From CADEFQ01 sp050185195 (lineage in GTDB: Bacteria > Pseudomonadota > Gammaproteobacteria > Steroidobacterales > Steroidobacteraceae): DNA of 64,000 nt. The position numbers and the translations under genes are program-made. The stretch spans positions 1-64,000 of the forward strand of contig JBFWZQ010000002.1 of the NCBI GenBank assembly GCA_050185195.1, in the 5' to 3' direction. Under the pieces are notes generated by a model, which saw nothing but the letters and a program-made list of their open reading frames with translations, did no database searches and was not told the DNA's origin. Shown here one piece after another: positions 50,515 through 59,332 of the stretch. Each line of letters opens with the position of its first letter. Positions within the stretch are counted from its first letter, which is position 1.

Positions 50515-52929
50515 TCAAAAGGCCTGGCCGACCGAGAACTGGAAGCCCTCTTTCTCGTCGGCGTAGAGCACGCTGTCGCCGCGATAGGCATTGAGCGGGA
50601 CGGCGTAGCTGAAGCGGAACAGGCCGAGCGGCGCGAGCCACTGCACGGCGAGCCCCGCCGAATGTTTCAATTTATCATAACTGAAGCCGTAATCGATCGG
50701 CGTGCGCGCGGCGTCGCGGCCGGTGAAGGTGTAGCGGTTGCCGGTCTGGAACACGTTGCCGATGTCGTAGAAGAGGCTCGCCCGGGCGCTCGCGCGGAAC
50801 TTGGCCGGCATGGGCAGGATGATCTCGGCCCGCCCGACGACCTTCAGGTTGCCGCCGAAAGGGTTGCCCCACTGGTCCTTCGGGCCGAGCCGGCTCGATT
50901 CGTAGCCGCGCACCGTTTCGGGGCCGCCGGCGAAGAACTGGCGGTAAGGCGGCAGCGCCGTCGTGTCGCCGATATCCATGCCGTAACCGAGTTCGGCATC
51001 GAGCGCGAGCGTGAACGGCCCGAAGATCGGGATGTACTGCAGGTAGTTGTAGTTCGCGATCCAGTACTGCACCTCGCTGCCCGGCACCGCATAGGAGACC
51101 GAGAGCGCGTGGCGCACGCCGCGATCGGCGAACAGCGTGCGGTTGCGGGAATCGAACGACCAGCCGGCCACGAGTTCGGCGGAGTCGAATTTCGACTGGT
51201 AGATGTCGTAGTCGGGGAACGGATCCGGCTGGTCGATGTGCGTCGTCGACGTATTGCCGTTGTTGCGCACCCACTGGATCGCCTGCTCCGCGCTGCCGTT
51301 TGCGGTCAGCAGCGACGAGCGCTGCAGCGCCACGCCCCAGCGCACGGCCTGGTACTCGGTGATCGGGTAGCTGTAATCGAGTCCGGCAGTGAGCGACTCC
51401 GACGAGAAATCGGACGAGGCCGAGGTGAACTGCGTGACGTCGCGATAGGTGAACGACAGCGTGCGGGCGACGCCGTCGATCGTGCGGTACGGGTCGGTCC
51501 ACGACACGCCGTAGACCTTGCTGTAGCGCCCGGTGTTGAGGTCGACCGACACGCGCTCGCCGGTGCCGAAGAAATTGCTGTCGGCGTAGTTGCCGTTCAG
51601 CACGAACGACTGGGTCTCGGAGTAGCCGATGCCACCGCCGAGCTGCGCGGACGGACCCTCCTCGATCGTGTAGGTGACATCGACCATGTCGGGCACGCCC
51701 GCCACCGGCGTCGTCTCGGACTCCACCTTCTTGATGTACGGCAGTCGCTGCAGGCGCTGCTTCGAGCGCTCGAGCAGCGAGTTCGACAGCCAGCCGCCCT
51801 CGAGCTGGCGCATCTCGCGGCGCAGGACTTCGTCGTTCGTCTTCTCGACGCCCTCGAATTTTATGTGCCGCACATAGACCCGGTTGCCCGGGTCGACGAA
51901 GAAGGTGAGCGCGATTTCCTGCTTCGCCTCGTCCACGGTCGGCACGGGATCCACCTTGGCGAAGGCATAACCCTCCTCGCCGAGGCGGTTCTGGATCAGC
52001 TCCTGCGTCGAGGTGACCCACTTGCGCGAAAAGGTCTGGCCGGGCTGCACGATCAGGTAGTTCCTGAGGATGCGCTCCGGCACGACGAAGTTGCCCGCGA
52101 GCTTGACGTCGGACACCTTGTAGACCGCGCCCTCGCTCACGTTCACGGTTATGAACATGTCGTCCTTCTCGGGCGTGATCGCGACCTGCGTCGAATCGAT
52201 CAGCATGTTCGCGTAGCCGCGGTCCTGGTAGTACGAACGCAGCTTCTCGAGGTCGCCCTGCAGAGCCTCCTTGGAGTAGCGGTCGTCCTGCTTGTACCAG
52301 GACAGCCAGTTCGGCGTATGCAGCTCGAACTCCCCGCCCAGCTCCTTGTCGCTGAACACGGTGTTGCCGACGATGTTGATCTCGCGGATCTTCGCGCGCT
52401 TGCCTTCCTTGATCTCGATCTTGACCTTGACGCGGTTGCCCGGCTGGTCCTCGACCTTCGTATCGATGACCACGCCGTACTTGCCGCGGCTGTAGTACTG
52501 GTCGGTGAGGAACTGCTTGACGTCCTCGAGCACCGAGCGGTCGAAGGTCTTGCCGGTGGCGAGCCCGACGTTGCGCAGCGACTTCGAGAGGTCCTCGGTC
52601 TTGACGTCCTTGTTGCCGGTGATCTCGAAGCTCTCGATCGACGGCCGCTCGAGCACCACGACCACGAGCGTCGAACCGTCGCGGCGGATCTCGACGTCGC
52701 GGAAAAACCCCGTCGCGTACAGCGCTCGGATCGCCTCGCGCACGCGCTGCGGATCGAGCCGGTCGCCGATGTTGACCGGCAGGTAGTTGTAGACCGTGCC
52801 CTCGGAGACGCGCTGCAGGCCCTCGACACGGATGTCGCCGACCGTGAACGACGCCTCGTCCGACTGTGCGTGCGCGAAACGCGCTTGCAGGGTGAGCGCG
52901 AGTAAGACGAGCGCGGCACTACGCTTCAT
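50515..52929 (-). CDS. bamA: Outer-membrane protein assembly factor BamA
   Basis: Core of the Bam machine that inserts beta-barrels into the outer membrane. The 804-residue precursor has a signal peptide (LVLLALTLQARFAHA), five POTRA domains at about 25-430 beginning FTVGDIRVEGLQRVSEGTV, and a 16-strand Omp85 barrel with the VRGYESSRLGPKD lid-lock motif. The last residue is Phe (GQAF), as expected for an outer-membrane protein. It follows rseP by 35 bases. Confidence 0.98.
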   Translation of the reverse strand: MKRSAALVLLALTLQARFAHAQSDEASFTVGDIRVEGLQRVSEGTVYNYLPVNIGDRLDPQRVREAIRALYATGFFRDVEIRRDGSTLVVVVLERPSIESFEITGNKDVKTEDLSKSLRNVGLATGKTFDRSVLEDVKQFLTDQYYSRGKYGVVIDTKVEDQPGNRVKVKIEIKEGKRAKIREINIVGNTVFSDKELGGEFELHTPNWLSWYKQDDRYSKEALQGDLEKLRSYYQDRGYANMLIDSTQVAITPEKDDMFITVNVSEGAVYKVSDVKLAGNFVVPERILRNYLIVQPGQTFSRKWVTSTQELIQNRLGEEGYAFAKVDPVPTVDEAKQEIALTFFVDPGNRVYVRHIKFEGVEKTNDEVLRREMRQLEGGWLSNSLLERSKQRLQRLPYIKKVESETTPVAGVPDMVDVTYTIEEGPSAQLGGGIGYSETQSFVLNGNYADSNFFGTGERVSVDLNTGRYSKVYGVSWTDPYRTIDGVARTLSFTYRDVTQFTSASSDFSSESLTAGLDYSYPITEYQAVRWGVALQRSSLLTANGSAEQAIQWVRNNGNTSTTHIDQPDPFPDYDIYQSKFDSAELVAGWSFDSRNRTLFADRGVRHALSVSYAVPGSEVQYWIANYNYLQYIPIFGPFTLALDAELGYGMDIGDTTALPPYRQFFAGGPETVRGYESSRLGPKDQWGNPFGGNLKVVGRAEIILPMPAKFRASARASLFYDIGNVFQTGNRYTFTGRDAARTPIDYGFSYDKLKHSAGLAVQWLAPLGLFRFSYAVPLNAYRGDSVLYADEKEGFQFSVGQAF

Positions 52930-52964
52930 GCAGGATCACCGTTCATGGCTTGTTCTTGGGAGGA

Positions 52965-54344
52965 TCAACCGAACTGCCGCGCGAAATCGTTGAACAGCGC
53001 GACGCCCATCAGCGCGAGCAGCAGCAGGATGCCGAGTTGCTGGCCGAGCGCCTGCGCCCGATCCGACAGCGGGCTGCCCTTCACGCCCTCGATCAGCTGG
53101 AAGACGATCTGGCCGCCGTCGAGGATCGGGATCGGCAGCAGGTTCAGGAACCCGAGCGAGAGGCTGATGAGGACGAGGAAGCCGAGGAAGGCGCCGACGC
53201 CGGCGGCGGCCGACTCACCGGCGTATTCGGCGATCGACAGCGGGCCGGACAGGTTCTTCAGCGACACCTGCCCGAGCAGCATGCGCGCGAAGAGCCGCGC
53301 CTGCAGCACGGTCATGTCCCAGGATTCCCGCGCGGCCTTGCCGAGCGCGCCGAGCGGCGAGAGTTCCGTGTGGCGCAGCATCGAATCGGGCCAGCTGACC
53401 CGCACCGCGGGCGTGACCATGATGCGCCCGACGGCGCGTTCCCCCGCCTGCTCCGCGGCGATCTGCAGGCGCACGCTCGATTCCGCGCCGTCGCGCCGGT
53501 AGCCGATGGCGACACTCTCGCCCGGCGCGCCCGAGATGCGCGCGACGAGGGCCCGGAAGTCGGCGATCGGTTCCCCGTCGACGCTGGTGATCGTGTCGCC
53601 CGGCTTCAGGCCGGCTTTGTCCGCCGGGCCGTCCGGCGTCACCGTACCGACCACCGCCGGGACCGGCGGTTGCCAGAACTGGAATCCCAGGCCGTCGAAC
53701 AGCAATTCGGGCTCGGTCAGGCGGCGGCGCGCCTGCGCGTCCTGCACCTCGAGATCGATCTCCCGCGTCGCACCTTTCGCGTCGCGCAGGGTCAAGCCGG
53801 CGTGCCCGCTGCCGCTCAGGTCGTCGAGCAGGCCGAAAATCACCTCGCGCTGGCCGCCGACGGCGTGCCCGCCGACGGCGACGATCTCGTCGCCGCTCGC
53901 GAGGCCCGCGATGGCCGCGGGCGATCCCGCCTTGACGTCGCCGACGACCGGGCGCACTTCCGTGATGCCCGACGCCCAGAACATGCCCCACAGCAGCAGG
54001 ATGGCGAACACGATGTTGAACGCGGGCCCCGCGAGCAGCACGAGGATGCGCTGCCAGACGGGGCGGCGCGTGAAGGAGCGATGCAGTTCGCCGGGCTCGA
54101 CCCCGCCCTCGCGCTCGTCGAGCAGCTTCACGTAGCCGCCGAGCGGGATCGCGGCGAGCACGTATTCCGTGCGATCGCGGCCCCAGACCCGCTTCAGCAG
54201 CGGCCGCCCGAAACCGACCGAGAATCGCAGCACCTTGAAACCGAGGCGCCGGGCGACCCAGTAGTGCCCGAATTCGTGGACGGTCACGAGCAGGCTCACG
54301 GCGACCAGGAACCAGAGCAGCTTGCCGTACCAGAGCGCGCTCAT
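52965..54344 (-). CDS. rseP: Site-2 protease RseP
   Basis: Inner-membrane zinc metalloprotease that cuts RseA within the membrane, freeing sigma-E. The 459-residue protein has HEFGH at 23-27, two PDZ domains (SPAAIAGLASGDEIVAVGG and GPADKAGLKPGDTITSVDG) and the C-terminal LLPIPILDGGQ motif with the third zinc ligand. It overlaps dxr by four bases. Its substrate gene rseA is also in this window. Confidence 0.98.
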   Translation of the reverse strand: MSALWYGKLLWFLVAVSLLVTVHEFGHYWVARRLGFKVLRFSVGFGRPLLKRVWGRDRTEYVLAAIPLGGYVKLLDEREGGVEPGELHRSFTRRPVWQRILVLLAGPAFNIVFAILLLWGMFWASGITEVRPVVGDVKAGSPAAIAGLASGDEIVAVGGHAVGGQREVIFGLLDDLSGSGHAGLTLRDAKGATREIDLEVQDAQARRRLTEPELLFDGLGFQFWQPPVPAVVGTVTPDGPADKAGLKPGDTITSVDGEPIADFRALVARISGAPGESVAIGYRRDGAESSVRLQIAAEQAGERAVGRIMVTPAVRVSWPDSMLRHTELSPLGALGKAARESWDMTVLQARLFARMLLGQVSLKNLSGPLSIAEYAGESAAAGVGAFLGFLVLISLSLGFLNLLPIPILDGGQIVFQLIEGVKGSPLSDRAQALGQQLGILLLLALMGVALFNDFARQFG

Positions 54345-55501
54345 GCGAGCGCCTCGCGCGCGAGCGCGCGCGCCTCGCGGTCGGCACCTAGCACGTCGTC
54401 GATGGCGCCGATCGGCCCCGTTGTCGCCTTTGTCATGACCGATTCAATGACCTCGGGAATGCCCGTAAAGTTCAGCCGCCCGGCGAGGAATCCCGCCACG
54501 GCCACCTCGTTCGCCGCATTGACGATGGCGGGCATGAGCCCGCCTGCCTGCGCCGCCGCCTGCCCGAGCGCAAGGCACGGGAAACGCTCGAGATCGGGCC
54601 GGCCGAAATCGAGCCTCGCCACCTTGACGAGATCGAGGAATTCTACACCGGACGCCATCCGGTCCGGCCACGCGAGCGCGCAGGCGATCGGGGTGCGCAT
54701 GTCGGGCGCGCCGAGTTGCGCGAGCATCGAGCCGTCCTCGTATTCGACGAGCGAGTGCACGACGCTCTGGGGGTGCAGCACCACCTCGACCTGGTTGGGC
54801 GCGAGCGCGAAGAGGTGGCAGGCCTCGATGAACTCGAGCCCCTTGTTCATCAAGGTCGCGGAATCGACCGAGATCTTGCGCCCCATCGCCCACACCGGGT
54901 GCGCACAGGCCTCCTCGGGCGTGACGCGACGTAGTGCCTCGCGCGAATGCCCGCGAAAAGGCCCGCCCGAGGCCGTCAGCACGACCCGCCGCACGCCGAC
55001 GCGGGCCCCCGCGTGGTGCGGCAGGCACTGGAAGATCGCGTTGTGCTCGCTGTCGATCGGAATGAGCTGCGCCCCGCCCTCGGCCACCGCCTGCATCAGC
55101 AGCGGGCCGGCCATCACGAGCGACTCCTTGTTGGCGAGCAGCACGCGCTTGCCGGCGCGCGCCGCGGCGAGTGTCGAGGGCAGCCCCGCAGCCCCCACGA
55201 TGGCCGCCATCACGTAGTCGACCTGCGGCAGCGTCGCGATCTCGACCATGGCCGCATCGCCGGCGATGACCCGCGTTGCCGCGCCCGCGCGCGCGAGTGT
55301 CGCCGCCAGGTCCCGCGCCGCGCCTGCGTCCGCGAGGGCGACGACTTCCGGCTCGAAGCGCAGCACCTGCTCCGCGAGGCGCGCTGCGTTGCGCTGCGCC
55401 CCGAGGGCGACGACGCGGAACTGGCCGGGATGGCGCGCGACGACATCGAGCGTGCTCTGCCCGACGGAGCCGGTGGCGCCGAGGATGGCGAGGCGCTTCA
55501 T
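54341..55501 (-). CDS. dxr: 1-deoxy-D-xylulose 5-phosphate reductoisomerase
   Basis: Converts DXP to MEP in isoprenoid synthesis using NADPH. The 386-residue protein starts RLAILGATGSVGQSTLDVVAR (NADPH-binding) and has IPIDSEHNAIFQCL (metal-binding), SGGPFRG, HPVWAMGRKISVDSATLMNKGLE and the C-terminal helical domain. It overlaps cdsA upstream and rseP downstream, each by four bases. Confidence 0.98.
   Translation of the reverse strand: MKRLAILGATGSVGQSTLDVVARHPGQFRVVALGAQRNAARLAEQVLRFEPEVVALADAGAARDLAATLARAGAATRVIAGDAAMVEIATLPQVDYVMAAIVGAAGLPSTLAAARAGKRVLLANKESLVMAGPLLMQAVAEGGAQLIPIDSEHNAIFQCLPHHAGARVGVRRVVLTASGGPFRGHSREALRRVTPEEACAHPVWAMGRKISVDSATLMNKGLEFIEACHLFALAPNQVEVVLHPQSVVHSLVEYEDGSMLAQLGAPDMRTPIACALAWPDRMASGVEFLDLVKVARLDFGRPDLERFPCLALGQAAAQAGGLMPAIVNAANEVAVAGFLAGRLNFTGIPEVIESVMTKATTGPIGAIDDVLGADREARALAREALA
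54447..54473 (-). promoter_or_regulatory. Candidate sigma-E promoter upstream of rseP
   Basis: Inside the 3' end of dxr, GAACTT (54468-54473) is followed after 16 bases by GTCAT, then TGAA. The -10 match is poorer than in the rpoE promoter. It would start about 100 bases before rseP, and in E. coli rseP is known to have a sigma-E promoter in the preceding gene. A chance match is quite possible. Confidence 0.3.
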
Positions 55502-56310
55502 GCCACGCCCAGCGCGTTGAGGCCCGCGAGCAGCACGGGCGCCGCGGCGGTCAGGCTGTCGATCCGGTCGAGCATGCCGCCGTGCCCGGGGAACAACGTG
55601 CCGCTGTCCTTCATGCCCGCGTGCCGCTTCAGCAGGCTCTCGGTGAGGTCCCCGACGATCGAAAAGGCAATCACGGCCACGGCAAGCAGCAGGAACGGCA
55701 GCGCCGGCAACTGGAACCAGATTGCGCCGGCCCACCCCGCGAGGCAACCCGCGGCGAAACCGCCGAGGACGCCCTCCCAGGTCTTGCCGGGCGACACGCG
55801 GGGCGCGAGCTTGACCCGGCCGAAACGGCGTCCCGCGAAATAGGCGCCCGAATCCGTCGCTGTCACGAGGATCAGCAGGAAGAGCAGCCACTGGGCGCCC
55901 GCCGCGAGATCCAGCCGCAGGTGCACGAGCGCATACCAGGCCGGCACCAGCGTCAGCAGGCCCGCGAGGACCCCGGCCGGTCGCGGCGCCCGGCCCGGCG
56001 AGAGCGAGATCCAGCCGAGCGCCACCAACCACCAGCCGACCGCGAGCGCGAGCACGGCGCCTTCCCCGACGAGCGGGGGCTGCGGCAGCGACAGGGCCGC
56101 GAGCGCCGCAACCAGCAGCGCGACGAAGCCGATGCGCAGGCCGCGCGCAACGGGGCCCCCGGCGGCGCCGATGAAGGCCGACCATTCCCAGGCCCCCGCG
56201 ATGATGGCCACCGTGATGACGCAGACGGTCGCCCAGGCCGGCAGCGCAAACAGCACGATGACCAGCACGGCGCCCAGCAGGAGCGCCGTGCGGATGCGCT
56301 CCCTAAGCAC
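55498..56310 (-). CDS. cdsA: Phosphatidate cytidylyltransferase CdsA
   Basis: Integral-membrane enzyme making CDP-diacylglycerol for phospholipids. The 270-residue protein has multiple hydrophobic helices (LLLGAVLVIVLFALPAWATV, VALLVAALAALSLP and others), the DSGAYFAGRRFGRVKLAP segment and the CTP-transferase signature SFTESLLKRHAGMKDSG-type sequence ending in FPGHGGMLDRIDSLT. It starts inside the uppS end (8-base overlap). Confidence 0.97.
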   Translation of the reverse strand: MLRERIRTALLLGAVLVIVLFALPAWATVCVITVAIIAGAWEWSAFIGAAGGPVARGLRIGFVALLVAALAALSLPQPPLVGEGAVLALAVGWWLVALGWISLSPGRAPRPAGVLAGLLTLVPAWYALVHLRLDLAAGAQWLLFLLILVTATDSGAYFAGRRFGRVKLAPRVSPGKTWEGVLGGFAAGCLAGWAGAIWFQLPALPFLLLAVAVIAFSIVGDLTESLLKRHAGMKDSGTLFPGHGGMLDRIDSLTAAAPVLLAGLNALGVA

Positions 56311-57037
56311 TCGCGGCCCCGCCCTGTTGCGCGGCGGTCAGGCCGTAGCGTCGTTCGCGGCCCGCGAAGAACGCGAGCGCTTCCTCGAACGCGGCGACGT
56401 CGAAGTCGGGCCACAGGGCATCGGTGAACCAGAGTTCGGTGTAAGCGAGGTTCCACAGCAGGAAATTGCTGATGCGGCGCTCGCCGCCCGTGCGCACGAA
56501 GAGGTCCGGGTCGGGCAGCCCGTTCAGCGCGAGCGCCGCGCCGACGCGCGCCTCGTCGATGTCGACCGCGCGCAGCGACCCCGCCGCGACGTCGGCGGCG
56601 AGTTGCCGCGCGGCCTGCACCACGTCCCAGCGACCGCCATAACTCATCGCGATCTGCAGGCGCAGGCCGGTGTTGCCGGCCGTGTGCCGCTCGGCCTCGG
56701 CCACGCGCGCCTGCAGGCGCACGCTGAGGGCACGCCGGTCGCCGATGACGGCAAGGCGCACGCCGTTCGCGTGCAGGTCCGGCACTTCGCGCTCGAGTGC
56801 ATCGACGAACAGGGTCATCAGGTTCGAGACTTCGGCTTCCGGGCGGCGCCAGTTCTCGCTGCTGAACGCAAACAGCGTGAGCGCCCCGATGCCGCGCCGC
56901 ACGCACTCCTCGACGCACATGCGCACCACCGGGATGCCCTGCCGGTGGCCCGCGTGGCGCGCAAGGCCCCGCCGCTCGGCCCAGCGGCCGTTGCCGTCCA
57001 TGATGATCGCCACGTGCCGTGGCAGAGGCGTGTCCAC
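56303..57037 (-). CDS. uppS: Undecaprenyl diphosphate synthase
   Basis: Makes the C55 lipid carrier used for peptidoglycan and lipopolysaccharide. The 244-residue protein shows HVAIIMDGNGRWAERRGLAR with the catalytic D14, TLFAFSSENWRRPEAEV, and the signature DPDLFVRTGGERRISNFLLWNLAYTEL-type sequence. It begins three bases after the frr stop. Confidence 0.98.
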   Translation of the reverse strand: MDTPLPRHVAIIMDGNGRWAERRGLARHAGHRQGIPVVRMCVEECVRRGIGALTLFAFSSENWRRPEAEVSNLMTLFVDALEREVPDLHANGVRLAVIGDRRALSVRLQARVAEAERHTAGNTGLRLQIAMSYGGRWDVVQAARQLAADVAAGSLRAVDIDEARVGAALALNGLPDPDLFVRTGGERRISNFLLWNLAYTELWFTDALWPDFDVAAFEEALAFFAGRERRYGLTAAQQGGAASA

Positions 57038-57040
57038 GCC

Positions 57041-57598
57041 CTAGACCTGCATGATTTCTTTTTCCTTGCCGGCGAGCTGCTGGTCGATCTCCGCCACGTG
57101 CCGGTCGGTGAGCTTCTGGATCTCCGTCTCGGCGCGCTTCTCGTCGTCCTGCGTGATCAGCTTTTCCTTCAGCATTTCCTTGGCGTCGGCGAGCACGTCG
57201 CGGCGCACGTTGCGCACGGCGACGCGCGCATTCTCGGCGTCCTGGCGCACGACCTTGGTGATGTCGCGGCGGCGCTCCTCGGTGAGCGGCGGCAACGGCA
57301 CGCGGATCACGGTGCCCGCCGACATCGGCGTGAGCCCGAGGTCGGACTTGTGGATCGCCTTCTCGATCACCTGCACCATGGTTTTCTCCCACGGCGTGAT
57401 CGCGATCGTGCGTGCGTCCTCGATCGTGATGTTGGCCACCTGCGAGAGCGGCACGTCGGAGCCGTAGTAGTCGACCTTGAGGTGCTCGACCAGGCTCGGG
57501 TGGGCGCGACCGGTGCGCAACTTGCGCAGGTCGGCCTGGAAGGTCTGCACGCACTTCGCCATGCGCGCGACGGCGTCTTTCTTGAGGTCTTCGAGCAT
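57041..57598 (-). CDS. frr: Ribosome recycling factor
   Basis: Splits post-termination ribosomes together with EF-G. The 185-residue protein begins with a helix bundle (VQTFQADLRKLRTGRAHPSL) and the small beta domain containing YYGSDVPLSQVANI; VRVPLPPLTEERRRD is the family signature. It is encoded 12 bases after pyrH with a GGGAGC ribosome site. Confidence 0.98.
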   Translation of the reverse strand: MLEDLKKDAVARMAKCVQTFQADLRKLRTGRAHPSLVEHLKVDYYGSDVPLSQVANITIEDARTIAITPWEKTMVQVIEKAIHKSDLGLTPMSAGTVIRVPLPPLTEERRRDITKVVRQDAENARVAVRNVRRDVLADAKEMLKEKLITQDDEKRAETEIQKLTDRHVAEIDQQLAGKEKEIMQV

Positions 57599-57610
57599 GC
57601 GGGCTCCCTG

Positions 57611-58354
57611 TCAGTCGTTCGTGACCACCGTGCCGACGTCCTCGCCGCCCACGATGCGCATCAAGTCACCGGCATTGTTGAGATTGAACACCTGCAAAGG
57701 CAAGTTGTTGTCGCGGCACATCACGATCGCGGTCGCGTCCATCACGTTCAGGCGTTCCGCCAGCACCCGGTCGAAGGTGAGGCGTGCATAGCGGGTCGCC
57801 TGCGGATTCCTGACCGGATCGTCGGTATAGATGCCGTTGACCTTGGTTGCCTTCAGCAGCACGTCCGCCTCGATCTCGATCGCGCGCAGCGACGCGGCGG
57901 TGTCGGTCGTGAAGAAGGGATTGCCGGTGCCGCCGGCGAAGATCACGATGCGCCCCTTCTCGAGGTGCCGGACGGCGCGGCGGCGGATGAAGTCCTCGCA
58001 GACCTCGTTGATGCTCACCGCGCTCTGCACGCGGGCGTGCATGCCGATGCCCTCGAGCGCGTCCTGCATCGCGAGCGCGTTCATCACGGTGGCGAGCATG
58101 CCCATCTGGTCGCCCGTCACGCGGTCCATGCCGGCCCGCGCGAGCCCGGCGCCGCGAAAGATATTGCCGCCGCCGATCACGACCGCGACCTGCACGCCGA
58201 GCGCGGCGACGTCGCGGATCTCGAGCGCGATGCGCTTCAGGACCGCCGGGTCGATGCCGTAGTCCGCGGCGCCGAGCAGCGCCTCGCCGGACAGCTTGAC
58301 GAGGATGCGCCGGTAGCGCGGTGTGTCGGTGGGAGTCGTCACGTGCCCTTGCAT
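57611..58354 (-). CDS. pyrH: UMP kinase PyrH
   Basis: Phosphorylates UMP to UDP as the hexameric bacterial enzyme. The 247-residue protein has RRILVKLSGEALLGAADYG, VVIGGGNIFRGAGLA and GKGR-type RIVIFAGGTGNPFFTTDTAASLRA. The start could be ATG 58354 or GTG 58342; neither has an ideal ribosome site, and the former is kept because an AGAGGGG run lies just before it. A terminator precedes the gene. Confidence 0.95.
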   Translation of the reverse strand: MQGHVTTPTDTPRYRRILVKLSGEALLGAADYGIDPAVLKRIALEIRDVAALGVQVAVVIGGGNIFRGAGLARAGMDRVTGDQMGMLATVMNALAMQDALEGIGMHARVQSAVSINEVCEDFIRRRAVRHLEKGRIVIFAGGTGNPFFTTDTAASLRAIEIEADVLLKATKVNGIYTDDPVRNPQATRYARLTFDRVLAERLNVMDATAIVMCRDNNLPLQVFNLNNAGDLMRIVGGEDVGTVVTND

Positions 58355-58382
58355 CCCCTCTGGAAGTTCATCCCCATGGAAG

Positions 58383-58405
58383 AAACCCCGCTTGCGGCGG
58401 GGTTT
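58383..58405 (-). terminator. Rho-independent terminator between tsf and pyrH
   Basis: A nine-base perfect stem AAACCCCGC/GCGGGGTTT with a five-base loop, with a short T-rich tail on the minus strand, lies directly after the tsf stop. It would end or attenuate the rpsB-tsf transcript before pyrH. Symmetry makes it possibly active on both strands. Confidence 0.8.
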
Positions 58406-58423
58406 CCCTGTTGGCCGGCGCCG

Positions 58424-59329
58424 TCAGTGCTTGCTGCCCGAAGCACCTTTGACCTGGGCCATCACCTCGGCGACGAAGTCGTCCTGCCGCTTCTCGATGC
58501 CGGCCCCGACCTCGTAGCGCTCGAACGCGACGATCTTCGCCTTCGCGCCCGCGAGCAGTTTTTCGATGGTCTGCTTGTCGTCGCGCACGAACGGCTGGCC
58601 GAGCAGCGTGATCTCGGACAGCGCCTTCCTGACCTTGCCCTCGACGATCTGCGCGAGGATGTTGTCCGGCTTGCCCTGGTTCTTCGGGTCGCCCTTGGCC
58701 TGCTCGGTGAGGATCTCGCGCTCCTTGGCGACCTCGTCGGCCGGCACCTGCGCGACCGAGAGGTACTTCGGGTTGCTCGCGGCAACGTGCATCGCGAGGT
58801 CACGCGCGAGGTCGGCTTCGCCCGCGTCGAGTGCCACCAGCGCGCCGATGCGCCCGCCGTGGATATAGGCCCCGAGCTGGCCCTGCGCCTCGACGAGGAC
58901 CACGCGCCGCACCGAGATGTTCTCGCCGATCTTCGCCACCAGCGCGCGGCGGCGCTCGTCCGCCGTCTCGCCCGACGGCAGCTTCGCCGCGAGCAGCGCC
59001 TCGACCGTGCCGACCCGGGCGGCGAGGGCCGCACGGGCCACGTCGGCGGCGAAGCCGCGGAAATCCTGCTCGCGCGCGACGAAATCCGTCTCGCAGTTCA
59101 CTTCGACCATCGCAGCCGCGCGGCCATCGGCCGCCTTCTCGATGACGATCACGCCTTCGGCGGCCACGCGTGCGGCTTTCTTGTCGGCCTTCGCGAGCCC
59201 CTGCTTGCGCATCAGCTCGGCGGCGGCGTCGAGGTCGCCGCCCGTTTCGACGAGTGCACGCTTGCACTCCATCATGCCGGCGCCGGTGCGCTCACGCAGT
59301 TGCTTGACGGACTCCGCGGTGACGCTCAT
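58424..59329 (-). CDS. tsf: Elongation factor Ts
   Basis: Nucleotide-exchange factor for EF-Tu. The 301-residue protein starts TAESVKQLRERTGAGMMECK with the UBA-like N-domain, and includes the signature VEVNCETDFVAREQDFRGFA and the core and dimerisation domains. It follows rpsB by three bases; AAGGG within the rpsB end provides the ribosome site. Transcription ends at the hairpin 18 bases after the stop. Confidence 0.98.
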   Translation of the reverse strand: MSVTAESVKQLRERTGAGMMECKRALVETGGDLDAAAELMRKQGLAKADKKAARVAAEGVIVIEKAADGRAAAMVEVNCETDFVAREQDFRGFAADVARAALAARVGTVEALLAAKLPSGETADERRRALVAKIGENISVRRVVLVEAQGQLGAYIHGGRIGALVALDAGEADLARDLAMHVAASNPKYLSVAQVPADEVAKEREILTEQAKGDPKNQGKPDNILAQIVEGKVRKALSEITLLGQPFVRDDKQTIEKLLAGAKAKIVAFERYEVGAGIEKRQDDFVAEVMAQVKGASGSKH

Positions 59330-59332
59330 TGC

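Noticed and set aside
58342..58382. GAACTT downstream of tsf as a sigma-E promoter for pyrH
   Set aside because: No matching -10 sequence at 15-17 bases (GGCAC); it lies across the pyrH start.
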